From an uncultured Verrucomicrobiota bacterium (lineage in GTDB: Bacteria; Verrucomicrobiota; Kiritimatiellia; Kiritimatiellales; Tichowtungiaceae), in contig CAIKWE010000017.1 of the NCBI GenBank assembly GCA_903831085.1, positions 1-48,833 of the forward strand: 48,833 nucleotides of DNA, in the 5' to 3' direction. The first letter of the stretch is position 1. Each line of letters opens with the position of its first letter. Position numbers and translations under genes: made by a program. A model generated the notes under the pieces. The model was not told the origin of the DNA and searched no databases. It saw only the letters and a list, made by a program, of their open reading frames with translations. Below, piece by piece: positions 33,505 through 41,632 of this stretch.

Positions 33505-35253
33505 ATGAATATGATCGAACTCGAAATCAACGGGATCCCGGTATCAGTTAAACCGGGAACCTCTTTGATCAACGCGGCCAAACTGGTCGGCGTTAAGATC
33601 CCGACGCTCTGCTATCACAGCGATCTGGAACCCTGGGCGGCCTGCGGGATTTGCGTCGTTAAAGTGGAAGGTTCGCCCAAAATGCTTCGCGCCTGCGCCA
33701 CGGCGGCGGGCCCCGGTATGAAAGTGACCACTCACGATCCGGAAATCGTCAATGTGCGCCGCACGGTGCTTGAACTGATTCTTTCCACTCATCCTAACGA
33801 CTGCCTCCAGTGCAGCCGTAATCGCAATTGTGAATTGCAAACGCTGGCTGAAGAGTTTGGTATCCGTGAAGTGCCCTTCGAGAAACGGTTGCGCGACCTG
33901 CCGGTTGATAATTCGACCACCTCTATCGTACTTAATCCCGAAAAATGTATCGCCTGCGGGCGTTGTGCCAAAGTCTGCCAGAACATGCAGGGCGTCTGGG
34001 CTCTTGAGTTCATCGGCCGCGGCGAAAAAACCCGTATTGCTCCAGCGGCAGACGTCACGCTGGATGAAAGTCCCTGCATCAAGTGCGGTCAGTGCACAGC
34101 GCACTGCCCGGTCGGTGCCATTTATGAAAAAGATCAGACCCGCGAGGTCTGGAACGCCATCGAGGAAAACAAGAAGCACTGCGTTGTGCAAATCGCTCCG
34201 GCCGTGCGGGTTGCCATCGGCGAAGCCTTCGGCTACGAACCCGGCGAGGTGCTCACCGGCCAACTTTACGCCGCATTGCGCCGTCTCGGCTTCAATGCCG
34301 TCTTCGACACCAATTTCACCGCCGACCTCACCATTATGGAAGAAGGCGCTGAGTTTGTGCGCCGTATGACCGAAGGCGGCGTCCTGCCGCAGATCACCTC
34401 GTGTTGCCCAGCATGGACCGACTACATGGAAAAATTCTCGCCCGATTTCATTCCAAACTTCTCGACGGCCAAGTCACCGCAACAGATGCTCGGCGCGATG
34501 GCGAAAACCTATTACGCTCAAAAAGCAGGCGTCGATCCGAAAAACATGTATGTCGTTTCTGTCATGCCCTGCACCGCCAAAAAGTTTGAAGTTTCGCGCT
34601 GCGAAACCATGACATCGTCCGGTTTTCAGGATGTGGATGTCTCCATTACCACCCGTGAACTGGCACGCATGATCAAACAGGCAGGCATTGACTTCAGAAA
34701 CCTGCCAAATGAGGAACCCGACAGTCTGCTCGCCGAATACTCCGGCGCAGGCACCATCTTCGGTGTCACCGGCGGTGTAATGGAAGCTGCTTTGCGCAGC
34801 GCCTACTTCCTGATCACCAAGGAAGATCTCAAGGACGTTCACTTCATGGATGTCCGTGGAATGAAAGGTGTTAAGGCTGCTGAGGTGGATATTAAAGGCA
34901 CCAAAATCCGCGTGGCCGTTGCCCACCAAATGGGCAACGTTGAAATGCTTTTGAATCAGATCCGCGAAGCCAAGGCGAAGGGCGAAGAGACCCCCTTCCA
35001 CTTCATAGAAGTCATGGCCTGCCGCGGCGGTTGTATTGGCGGCGGCGGTCAGCCTCACGGCGCCACCGACGCGATCCGTGCCAAACGGACTGCCGGGATC
35101 TATACGGACGACGAAAAATCGGTCCGGCGTTGCTCCCACCACAACCCGATGATCAAAAAAATATATGAAGATTTCTTAGGTAAACCGTTGGGCCACAAGG
35201 CTCACGAGCTTTTACACACGGGATATCAGGAACGAAAAGTGTACAAAAAGTAA
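33505..35253 (+). CDS. hydA: [FeFe]-hydrogenase catalytic subunit HydA (operon 2)
   Basis: 582 aa. 2Fe-2S domain (IPTLCYHSDLEPWAACGIC), His-Cys cluster region, 4Fe-4S pairs (CIACGRC, CIKCGQC) and H-cluster motifs TSCCPAW (about residue 300), MPCTAKKFE (about 355) and EVMACRGGCIGGGGQP (about 505). The proton-relay Cys of TSCCP is present, unlike operon 1. Start at ATG 33505 behind TTTTGGAGAAGCCC; ATG 33511 is an alternative. Catalyses H2 formation with electrons from NADH and ferredoxin in a HydABC complex. The operon continues after a 155-nt leader and terminator. Confidence 0.95.
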   Translation: MNMIELEINGIPVSVKPGTSLINAAKLVGVKIPTLCYHSDLEPWAACGICVVKVEGSPKMLRACATAAGPGMKVTTHDPEIVNVRRTVLELILSTHPNDCLQCSRNRNCELQTLAEEFGIREVPFEKRLRDLPVDNSTTSIVLNPEKCIACGRCAKVCQNMQGVWALEFIGRGEKTRIAPAADVTLDESPCIKCGQCTAHCPVGAIYEKDQTREVWNAIEENKKHCVVQIAPAVRVAIGEAFGYEPGEVLTGQLYAALRRLGFNAVFDTNFTADLTIMEEGAEFVRRMTEGGVLPQITSCCPAWTDYMEKFSPDFIPNFSTAKSPQQMLGAMAKTYYAQKAGVDPKNMYVVSVMPCTAKKFEVSRCETMTSSGFQDVDVSITTRELARMIKQAGIDFRNLPNEEPDSLLAEYSGAGTIFGVTGGVMEAALRSAYFLITKEDLKDVHFMDVRGMKGVKAAEVDIKGTKIRVAVAHQMGNVEMLLNQIREAKAKGEETPFHFIEVMACRGGCIGGGGQPHGATDAIRAKRTAGIYTDDEKSVRRCSHHNPMIKKIYEDFLGKPLGHKAHELLHTGYQERKVYKK

Positions 35254-35408
35254 AACTTGGTGTACCTTCTTGGGGTTTTCTGCGGCGAGGGGTTTAACCC
35301 TGACCCAAGGCAAATGGACAATTTAGGAAAACGGTTTGCGTAGCTGCCAGCCGTCTCCATGCTCCGCCGCAGAAATGCGGCGGAGCACTTTTTTTTGGAG
35401 GAATAGTT
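35254..35408 (+). promoter_or_regulatory. Structured leader before the TM1266-like gene
   Basis: 155 nt between hydA and the small regulator. It contains a palindrome GGGTTTAACCC, G/C-rich segments able to pair, and ends in a strong terminator (35360-35396) whose T run abuts the ribosome site GGAGG of the next gene. No known riboswitch class was matched. It may attenuate transcription of the maturation genes relative to the structural genes. Confidence 0.5.
35360..35396 (+). terminator. Strong intrinsic terminator/attenuator between hydA and maturation genes
   Basis: 11-bp stem TGCTCCGCCGC/GCGGCGGAGCA, loop AGAAAT, then a C and eight T. The RBS of the downstream gene begins immediately after the T run. 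Confidence 0.88.
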
Positions 35409-35660
35409 ATGCAAAAGAGACTCGGATTCGTCGGAATCATCATTGAAGACCGCGAGAGCAACGCGATGGCTGTCAATGAACTGCTCGGGCATTACGGAGA
35501 AATGATCGTCGCCCGCATGGGCGTCCCTTACGAAAAACGATCCTGCTCCGCCATCACGCTGATCGTCGATGCCACCACCGACGAACTCGGTGTTCTCACC
35601 GGCAAACTCGGCGCTCTGTACGGCGTCTCCGTCAAATCCATGCTGAGCAAAACCAAATGA
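35409..35660 (+). CDS. TM1266-family putative iron-only hydrogenase regulator
   Basis: 83 aa ACT-like single domain. VGIIIEDRESNAMAVNELLGHYGEMIVARMGVPY, LTGKLGALYGVSVKSML is the typical TM1266 pattern; such genes sit in [FeFe]-hydrogenase operons across anaerobes. It lacks a DNA-binding domain, so the 'regulator' name is provisional. Ribosome site GGAGG directly after the attenuator. Overlaps the aspartase gene by ATGA. Confidence 0.88.
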   Translation: MQKRLGFVGIIIEDRESNAMAVNELLGHYGEMIVARMGVPYEKRSCSAITLIVDATTDELGVLTGKLGALYGVSVKSMLSKTK

Positions 35661-36985
35661 AACCCCGCACCGAAATTGACTTTCTTGGTGAGAGGGAACT
35701 CCCCGCCGATGCGTTGTGGGGTATTCACACCGCTCGCGCCATAGAGAATTTTCCAATCCCTGGAAGTTCTGTGAACCCGCGACTGCTTCGCGCCTACGCT
35801 CAAGTCAAAAAAGCCTGCGCTCTCGCCAACAAAGAACTCGGATTTCTCTCCGATGCGAAAGCGGCAGCAGTTTTATCAGCATGTGACGAGTTTCAGGTTT
35901 CAGGTTTCAAGTTTCCTCTTTCTTCCCTTCAGGGCGGTGCCGGAACTTCCACCAACATGATGGTCAACGAAGTAATCGGGAATCTCGCCAAAGCGCACCC
36001 GATCGAACAGGTTAATCTGCACCAGTCCACCAATGACACCTATCCGACCGCGCTGAAGGTCGCCGCGATCGTTGGAGTCCGTGAACTGAGCGAAGCCATC
36101 GCAGAACTTCAGGGTGCCTTTCAAAAACAGGAAAAACGCTTTTCAAGCATTCCGATCCTTGGAAAAACAGAACTCGTTGATGCCGTACCTCTTACACTTG
36201 GCTCACAGTTCGCCTCCTTCGCCGAAGCCTTCGCCCGCGACCGCTGGCGTACTTTCAAGTGCGAAGAGCGTCTGCGCACCGTCAATCTCGGCGGAACCGC
36301 CATCGGCACCGGCCTTGCCGCACCGCGCAGTTATATTTTTCTTGTCGTCGAAAAACTGCGCGAGGTGACCGGTCTCGGTCTCAGCCGCGCCGAAAATATG
36401 GTGGAGGCCACCGCTAACGCCGATTGTTTCGTCGAAGTCTCCGGTATTCTGAATGCCGCAGCCGTTAATCTAATCAAAGTCAGCGACGACCTGCGCCGTC
36501 TTGCGATGCTCGGCGAAATCAAACTTCCAGCCGTGCAAGCCGGATCATCCATCATGCCCGGAAAAGTTAATCCGGTTATTCTGGAGTCGGTCATGCAGAT
36601 CGGCATCAAAGTGAAAGCGAACAACAACATTATCTCCGACTGTGCCTCGCGCGGTTCGCTCCAAATCTGCGAGTTCATGCCTCTATTAGCCGACGCCCTG
36701 CTCGAATCGATCGATCTGCTGATCGCCGCCGCGCAGATGCTGGCTAAACACGCCGTAGGAATTGATGCGGATCAAGGCAGATGTCTGGAGCGTCTGTATG
36801 CTTCTCCCGAAATTATCACCGCGTTTGTTCCAATGCTTGGATACGACCGTTGCTCTGAGCTGATCAAACAGTTCGAACAGCACGGTAAAGGAAACATCCG
36901 CGAGTTTTTGGAAAAAGAACTGGGTAAAGAGGCGGTTGAAAAAACGCTCTCCCCTCAGAATTTGATGTCGCTGGGATATAAATGA
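35657..36985 (+). CDS. aspA: Aspartate ammonia-lyase in the hydrogenase maturation cluster
   Basis: 442 aa fumarase/aspartase superfamily. GGAGTSTNMMVNEV, STNDTYPTALK and the signature SSIMPGKVNPV (about residue 297) identify the family; the clustering favours aspartase, which releases ammonia and fumarate from aspartate. It often accompanies hydEFG genes, and ammonia is relevant to assembly of the azadithiolate bridge of the H-cluster; the role here is inference. The loop DEFQVSGFKFPLSS is encoded by a tandem 7-mer (35890-35917). One perfect (35751) and two one-mismatch iterated palindromes (36150, 36828) are present. Confidence 0.87.
   Translation: MKPRTEIDFLGERELPADALWGIHTARAIENFPIPGSSVNPRLLRAYAQVKKACALANKELGFLSDAKAAAVLSACDEFQVSGFKFPLSSLQGGAGTSTNMMVNEVIGNLAKAHPIEQVNLHQSTNDTYPTALKVAAIVGVRELSEAIAELQGAFQKQEKRFSSIPILGKTELVDAVPLTLGSQFASFAEAFARDRWRTFKCEERLRTVNLGGTAIGTGLAAPRSYIFLVVEKLREVTGLGLSRAENMVEATANADCFVEVSGILNAAAVNLIKVSDDLRRLAMLGEIKLPAVQAGSSIMPGKVNPVILESVMQIGIKVKANNNIISDCASRGSLQICEFMPLLADALLESIDLLIAAAQMLAKHAVGIDADQGRCLERLYASPEIITAFVPMLGYDRCSELIKQFEQHGKGNIREFLEKELGKEAVEKTLSPQNLMSLGYK
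35751..35765. repeat. Iterated palindrome, copy 10
   Basis: Perfect copy TTCCAATCCCTGGAA in aspA; frame 2, F-P-I-P-G. Confidence 0.88.
35890..35917 (+). repeat. Tandem 7-mer repeat in aspA
   Basis: Four consecutive heptamers GTTTCAG, GTTTCAG, GTTTCAA, GTTTCCT. The period is not a multiple of three, so the encoded loop (QVSGFKFP) is not itself repetitive. Confidence 0.75.
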
Positions 36986-38199
36986 AAACCGCGCCGAAAA
37001 GTTTGAGACTGCATATTGCCCTGTTCGGCCGCACGAACACGGGCAAGTCGAGCTTTCTGAATCTGATCGCCGGCCAGGATGTCTCAATTGTCTCTGAACA
37101 GCCCGGCACGACGACCGATGTCGTCGAAAAAACGATGGAACTGTTACCCATTGGACCGGTGGTATTTATAGACACAGCCGGACTCGACGACAGCACCGTG
37201 CTGGGCGAGAAACGCATCGAAAAAACAGAAAAAGTTTTTGACCGCGCCGATGTCATTCTGTTGATCTGCGAAGGCGACACCTTTGGAAAATTTGAAAAAG
37301 CGGTGGAAGTCCGCGCCGCTGAAAAAAATGTGCCGGTCATTCGTGTGGCCAATAAAGTTGATTTGCATCCCGCAGGGGCGACATGCATGTCGCCCGTTCG
37401 TTGCAATTCGCTGGATGTCTTGTCTCGCGAAAATGTGCTGCGGCAATTGAAAAGTGAATTAATCAAAGTCTGCCCCGAAGAGTTTATTCAGCCGCCGCCG
37501 CTGGTCGGCGATCTGGTGAAACCGGGCGGCATCGCTGTGCTGATCGTACCGATCGATCTGCAGGCGCCGAAAGGCCGCCTGATTCTGCCGCAGGTTTCAA
37601 CCATCCGCGATGCGCTTGATAACGATGCCGCCGCGCTGGTTGTCAAAGAGCGCGAATACACGCACATACTCAATCAGCTGAAAACGCCGCCGGATCTCGT
37701 CGTCTGCGACTCACAAGTGGTTTTGAAGATGATCGGCGATACGCCAAAAGAAATTCCCTGCACCACATTTTCGATTCTCTTCGCGCGGCTGAAAGGCGAC
37801 CTGTCGAATTTCGCCGCTGGCGCGGCAATGATTGACCGCCTGAAAGACGGCGACAAGGTGCTGATCGCCGAGTCGTGCTCTCATCATGCCACCGAAGACG
37901 ATATCGGCCGCGTTAAAATTCCGCGCTGGCTCCGGCAGTATTGCGGATGCGAACTGCAGATCGACATTTATGTCGGGCGCGACTTCCCCGAAAACCTCAG
38001 TGAATACAGCCTCGTCGTGCAGTGCGGCGGTTGTATGCATAACCGGCGGGAAATTCTGTCGCGGATTGAAAAATGCGAGGCGGCCGGCGTGCCGATCACC
38101 AACTACGGACTTTGTATTTCGCAAACACAGGGCGTGCTCAAACGGGTGCTGGCACCCTTCCCCGCCGCGCTGGATGCTTTTGAAAGGAATCTGAAATGA
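36982..38199 (+). CDS. hydF: [FeFe]-hydrogenase maturation GTPase HydF
   Basis: 405 aa scaffold that receives the diiron precursor from HydE/HydG and passes it to HydA. P-loop GRTNTGKSS at residues 16-24, DTAG as G3, NKVD as G4. The C-terminal cluster ligands appear as SCSHHATEDD and VQCGGCMHN, matching the HydF HxH...CxxC arrangement. Between NKVDL and the following helix a 20-bp perfect palindrome (37376-37395) encodes GATCMSP, an apparent in-frame insertion. Overlaps aspA and hydG by 4 bp each. Confidence 0.95.
   Translation: MKTAPKSLRLHIALFGRTNTGKSSFLNLIAGQDVSIVSEQPGTTTDVVEKTMELLPIGPVVFIDTAGLDDSTVLGEKRIEKTEKVFDRADVILLICEGDTFGKFEKAVEVRAAEKNVPVIRVANKVDLHPAGATCMSPVRCNSLDVLSRENVLRQLKSELIKVCPEEFIQPPPLVGDLVKPGGIAVLIVPIDLQAPKGRLILPQVSTIRDALDNDAAALVVKEREYTHILNQLKTPPDLVVCDSQVVLKMIGDTPKEIPCTTFSILFARLKGDLSNFAAGAAMIDRLKDGDKVLIAESCSHHATEDDIGRVKIPRWLRQYCGCELQIDIYVGRDFPENLSEYSLVVQCGGCMHNRREILSRIEKCEAAGVPITNYGLCISQTQGVLKRVLAPFPAALDAFERNLK
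37376..37395. repeat. 20-bp perfect palindrome inside hydF
   Basis: GGGCGACATG followed by its exact complement CATGTCGCCC. It resembles REP/MITE-like hairpins usually found between genes, but here lies in frame inside the GTPase domain. Confidence 0.75.
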
Positions 38200-39605
38200 A
38201 AATCGATACCGAAGGGCTGAAATCCTTCATTCCCGAAAATGAAATTTTCCAATGGCTGGAAAAGACGAAAAATCCAACTCCGGAACGCGTCCGCGAGGTG
38301 ATTCAGAAGTCGCTGAACAAAAACCGGCTCGACCCCGAAGAAATGGCGGTATTGATCAACGCCGAAGATCCGGCGCTGGTGAATGAAATTTTTGAAGGCG
38401 CCCGCGAACTGAAGCAGCGCATCTACGGTAACCGTATCGTGCTGTTCGCCCCGCTCTACATCGGTAACGAGTGCATCAACAACTGCCAATACTGCGGTTT
38501 CCGCTGTACCAACAAGGAGGTTTCACGCAAAACGCTGACTATGCCTGAGCTCGACCGCGAGATCGAAGCGCTGGTGAAGCGCGGCCATAAACGGCTGATT
38601 CTGGTTTACGGCGAACACCCGCAATACGACGCACAATTCATCCACGACACCGTGGTGGAAGTTTACAAACAGAAACACGGCAACGGTGAAATCCGCCGCG
38701 TCAACATCAACGCCGCGCCGCTCGATATTGAAGGCTTTAAACTGGTGAAATCCGCCGGCATTGGCACCTACCAGATTTTCCAGGAGACCTACCATCAGGA
38801 AACCTACAAAACGATGCACCCGTCCGGCCCTAAGAGCAGTTATCTCTGGCGACTCCACGGACTCGACCGCGCGCAGCAGGCCGGCATTGACGATGTCGGC
38901 ATCGGCGCGCTGATGGGACTCTTTGACTGGCGTTTCGAGACGATGGCATTGCTTTATCACACGATTCATCTGGAAGAAAAATTCCACGTCGGGCCGCATA
39001 CGATCAGCTTTCCGCGCATCGAACCGGCCATCGGCACGAAACTGTGCGACAAACCGCCCTATGAAGTCAGCGACTATGACTTTAAGCGGCTGGTCGCCAT
39101 TCTGCGCCTTGCCGTGCCGTACACCGGACTGATCCTCACCTGCCGCGAATCGGTCGAACTGCGCAACGAAATCATTCAGTTCGGCGTTTCGCAGATTGAT
39201 GCCGGTTCGAACATCGGTATCGGTGCCTACTCGCAGGAAGATGAGGAGTCCTACAAAAAAAGCCAGTTCGTGCTCAACGACGGCCGTTCGCTTGATCAGG
39301 TCATCCGCGAGCTGTGCGAAGCCGACTTTATTCCCAGCTTCTGCACCGGATGCTACCGCCTCGGCCGCACCGGCGAGCATTTCATGGAGTTCGCCATTCC
39401 CGGCTTCGTCAAACGGTTCTGCACGCCCAACGCTGTGCTGACCTTTCTCGAATACATGGAGGACTACTCGTCGCCGGAAACCCGCAAGGCGGGCATGAAA
39501 CAGATTGAGCGCGAACTGGAACGGATGCCCGACGGCGACCAGAAGGTGAAGCTGCTCGAACGGATTGAGCAGATAAAAGCTGGCGACAGAGACCTTTACT
39601 TCTAA
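38196..39605 (+). CDS. hydG: Radical SAM HydG, tyrosine lyase for H-cluster CO/CN
   Basis: 469 aa. Radical SAM cluster CINNCQYC (about residues 92-99) and the HydG-specific C-terminal cluster CTGC-x22-C (FCTGCYRLGRTGEHF... to RFCTPN). HydG splits tyrosine to make the CO and CN ligands of the diiron subcluster. N-terminal residues contain FQWLEK from a perfect iterated palindrome at 38247. Overlaps hydF by ATGA. Confidence 0.96.
   Translation: MKIDTEGLKSFIPENEIFQWLEKTKNPTPERVREVIQKSLNKNRLDPEEMAVLINAEDPALVNEIFEGARELKQRIYGNRIVLFAPLYIGNECINNCQYCGFRCTNKEVSRKTLTMPELDREIEALVKRGHKRLILVYGEHPQYDAQFIHDTVVEVYKQKHGNGEIRRVNINAAPLDIEGFKLVKSAGIGTYQIFQETYHQETYKTMHPSGPKSSYLWRLHGLDRAQQAGIDDVGIGALMGLFDWRFETMALLYHTIHLEEKFHVGPHTISFPRIEPAIGTKLCDKPPYEVSDYDFKRLVAILRLAVPYTGLILTCRESVELRNEIIQFGVSQIDAGSNIGIGAYSQEDEESYKKSQFVLNDGRSLDQVIRELCEADFIPSFCTGCYRLGRTGEHFMEFAIPGFVKRFCTPNAVLTFLEYMEDYSSPETRKAGMKQIERELERMPDGDQKVKLLERIEQIKAGDRDLYF
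38247..38261. repeat. Iterated palindrome, copy 11
   Basis: Perfect copy TTCCAATGGCTGGAA near the 5' end of hydG, read as F-Q-W-L-E. Confidence 0.9.
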
Positions 39606-39624
39606 TGAGTCCCATAGGACCTAT

Positions 39625-40719
39625 ATGACTTATCCGATTCTAGATAAAGTTGATGGTGATCAGGAACTGACGCCGGCAGAGATGAAGTCTCTGCTGGAGA
39701 TTTCTAATCCGGCGGAGTTACAGGCGTTGTACGACTGCGCCTACCGGGTGAAAGCCAAGTATGTCGGCAAGGTCGCCTATTTCCGCGGCATCATTGAGTG
39801 CAGCAATATCTGCATCAAGGACTGCTACTACTGCGGCATCCGCAAGGGCAACACGAACGTGAAGCGCTTCCAGATGGACGAAGAGGAAATGGTGCGCGAA
39901 GCGATCTGGGCGTTCGAAAACGAATACGGCTCGGTCGTGATTCAGTCCGGCGAGCGGCAGGATGCCGCCTATATCGAACTGATTGAGCGGGTGCTCCGTC
40001 GGATTAAAGCGGCCACGGACGGAAAACTCGGCGTTACGCTGTCGCTCGGCGAGCAGACGGAAGAAACCTACCGCCGCTGGCGCGAAGCGGGAGCGCACCG
40101 CTACCTGCTCCGCATTGAAACCACCAATCCGGCGCTGTACCGCCAACTCCATCCGGCGGATCACGATTTTGAAGCGCGCAAAAACTGCCTCGCCTTGCTC
40201 AGAAAGACCGGCTATCAGGTCGGCACCGGCGTGATGATGGGGCTTCCCGGCCAGACGATGGACGATCTGGTCGCCGACATCCTGTTCATGAAAAACCTCG
40301 ATATCGATATGGTCGGCATGGGGCCGTATATCCCGCACCACGACACGCCAATGGGAAAAGAAATTCCGCCGTACACCGGTGAACAGAAACAGGCCGCGCT
40401 GACGCTCGGACTAAAAATGATCGCCGTGACGCGCATTGTACTGAAGGACGTTAACATTGCCGCCGCCACCGCGCTCCAGGCCTTGGAACATGCCGGACGC
40501 GAAATGGGACTCAAATGCGGCGCGAATGTGATTATGCCCAATGTGACGGAGACCGAATACCGCCCGAACTATGTGCTCTACGACAACAAACCGTGCCTCG
40601 ACGAAAATTCATCCATGTGCCGCGGCTGCCTGACCCGCCGCATCCAGTCCATCGGCGAAACCATCGGCTTCAACCAGTGGGGCGACTCGAAGCATTTCGC
40701 CAAGCGAACAGCGGAATAA
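39625..40719 (+). CDS. hydE: Radical SAM HydE, H-cluster maturase
   Basis: 364 aa. Radical SAM motif CIKDCYYC (about residues 62-69), GGE-like region SGERQD, and the HydE pattern LRIETTNPALYRQLHP. HydE acts on the HydG product to build the dithiolate-bridged diiron unit. AGGA lies 10 nt before the ATG. Last maturation gene of the cluster; all three maturases are present and complete. A one-mismatch iterated palindrome (40474-40488) encodes LQALEH. Confidence 0.95.
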   Translation: MTYPILDKVDGDQELTPAEMKSLLEISNPAELQALYDCAYRVKAKYVGKVAYFRGIIECSNICIKDCYYCGIRKGNTNVKRFQMDEEEMVREAIWAFENEYGSVVIQSGERQDAAYIELIERVLRRIKAATDGKLGVTLSLGEQTEETYRRWREAGAHRYLLRIETTNPALYRQLHPADHDFEARKNCLALLRKTGYQVGTGVMMGLPGQTMDDLVADILFMKNLDIDMVGMGPYIPHHDTPMGKEIPPYTGEQKQAALTLGLKMIAVTRIVLKDVNIAAATALQALEHAGREMGLKCGANVIMPNVTETEYRPNYVLYDNKPCLDENSSMCRGCLTRRIQSIGETIGFNQWGDSKHFAKRTAE

Positions 40720-40741
40720 CCCACGAACAAAAGGAGCTATT

Positions 40742-41113
40742 ATGATCCCGGAAACACTGCAAGAAATCATGACAAAAGACGGCGTTGCTGCGATCGCAAC
40801 TCTCGGAGAAAATGGTCCGCATCTGGTCAATACATGGAACAGCTATATCCGGATTTCCGACGATGGCCGCCTATTGATTCCTGCAGGTTATATGCACAAA
40901 ACAGAAGCCAACATCGCCCACAACCCCAATGTGCTTATCACCATGAGCACCAGCAAAGTACAGGGACTGCACGGGCCAGGTGCAGGATTCCTGATCAAAG
41001 GAAAAGCGGAGTTCATCACATCCGGACCGGACTTTGATTTGCTAAAGAAAACATTCAGTTGGTTGCGCGCCACATTGGCCGTCACCATTGAATCGGCAGA
41101 TCAAACCTGGTGA
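40742..41113 (+). CDS. Pyridoxamine-phosphate-oxidase-like flavin-binding protein
   Basis: 123 aa of the PNPOx-like split-barrel fold (GVAAIATLGENGPHLVNTWNS, RLLIPAGYMHKTEANI, NVLITMSTSKVQG). Members bind FMN or haem; the small single-domain type is common in anaerobes and usually uncharacterised. AAAAGGAGC precedes the ATG. Follows hydE by 22 bp, so it may be the last gene of operon 2. Convergent with rnpB. Confidence 0.82.
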   Translation: MIPETLQEIMTKDGVAAIATLGENGPHLVNTWNSYIRISDDGRLLIPAGYMHKTEANIAHNPNVLITMSTSKVQGLHGPGAGFLIKGKAEFITSGPDFDLLKKTFSWLRATLAVTIESADQTW

Positions 41114-41136
41114 GGTCTGTCGGTTGTAATTAAAAA

Positions 41137-41484
41137 GCGCAGGCAGAGCGGTAAGCCGGATTCTGTTCTCCCGAAGGAGTCGACCATTTATCTAATGCGA
41201 TCAACCCGGAACTCAAGCGGAGCGGGCAGCTCCTTGTTCCCTATTTGATCTTGCTCCGGACGGGGTTTACCCTGCCTCCGCGGTTACCCTTGGAGCGGTG
41301 GGCTTTTACCCCACCATTTCACCCTTACCCCGACGAATCGAGGCGGTATAATTTCTGTGGCACTTTCCATCCCCGGCGATTTAGCACCGGAGTTTCCGCG
41401 TTAACCACGGAACGTCCTGCCCTGCGGAGTCCGGACTTTCCTCCCCTTGGCGAACCAAAGAGCGGCCGATACACTCTGCCTGCA
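41137..41484 (-). ncRNA. rnpB: RNase P RNA, bacterial type A
   Basis: Catalytic RNA of RNase P, which matures tRNA 5' ends. On the minus strand, the 5' P1 strand GCAGGCAGAG pairs with the 3' CTCTGCCTGC. Conserved core elements are clear: GAGGAAAGTCCGGACTCC (CR I), GGAAAGTGCCACAGAAA, GGGTGAAA, GGTAAACCCC and the 3' AGAACAGAATCCGGCTTA. Ends are placed from the P1 pairing and are good to a few bases. A TATCTT -10-like box lies at the expected distance before the 5' end. Sits between the zinc-ribbon gene and the PNPOx-like gene. Confidence 0.96.
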
Positions 41485-41571
41485 AAAAAGAAGATACGCT
41501 GTGCCGCGCTACGCGGCGAGCAGTTAAATTTTGATTTTCACAGAAGGTAACGAAGGACTGACTTGTCTTTC

Positions 41572-41626
41572 TGTGGGTGAGCCCGGTGGGCTCGCCATAT
41601 TCCGAGGCCATCGGCCTCGGCTACAG
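41572..41626. repeat. Head-to-head pair of REP-like hairpins (BIME-like)
   Basis: Left hairpin: stem 41577-41584, loop GGT, stem 41588-41595 (8-3-8 with one wobble), preceded by CTGTGG. Six bases later, right hairpin CCGAGGCC-ATC-GGCCTCGG (41602-41620) followed by CTACAG. It lies between the zinc-ribbon gene and rnpB. Confidence 0.7.
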
Positions 41627-41632
41627 AATATT

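Noticed and set aside
35290-35360. Resemblance of the hydA-downstream leader to a TPP riboswitch (AACCCTGACC, GCGTAG)
   Set aside because: The two segments do not fit the TPP core spacing, CTGAGA is absent, and downstream genes have no thiamine link.
39604-39624. CCCATAGGACCTAT between hydG and hydE as a dispersed repeat
   Set aside because: Too short, single copy in the window, and it overlaps the likely ribosome site of hydE.
41485-41632. CRISPR-like repeat-spacer structure near rnpB
   Set aside because: Only two inverted hairpins occur; no direct repeats with regular spacers. Better explained as a REP pair.
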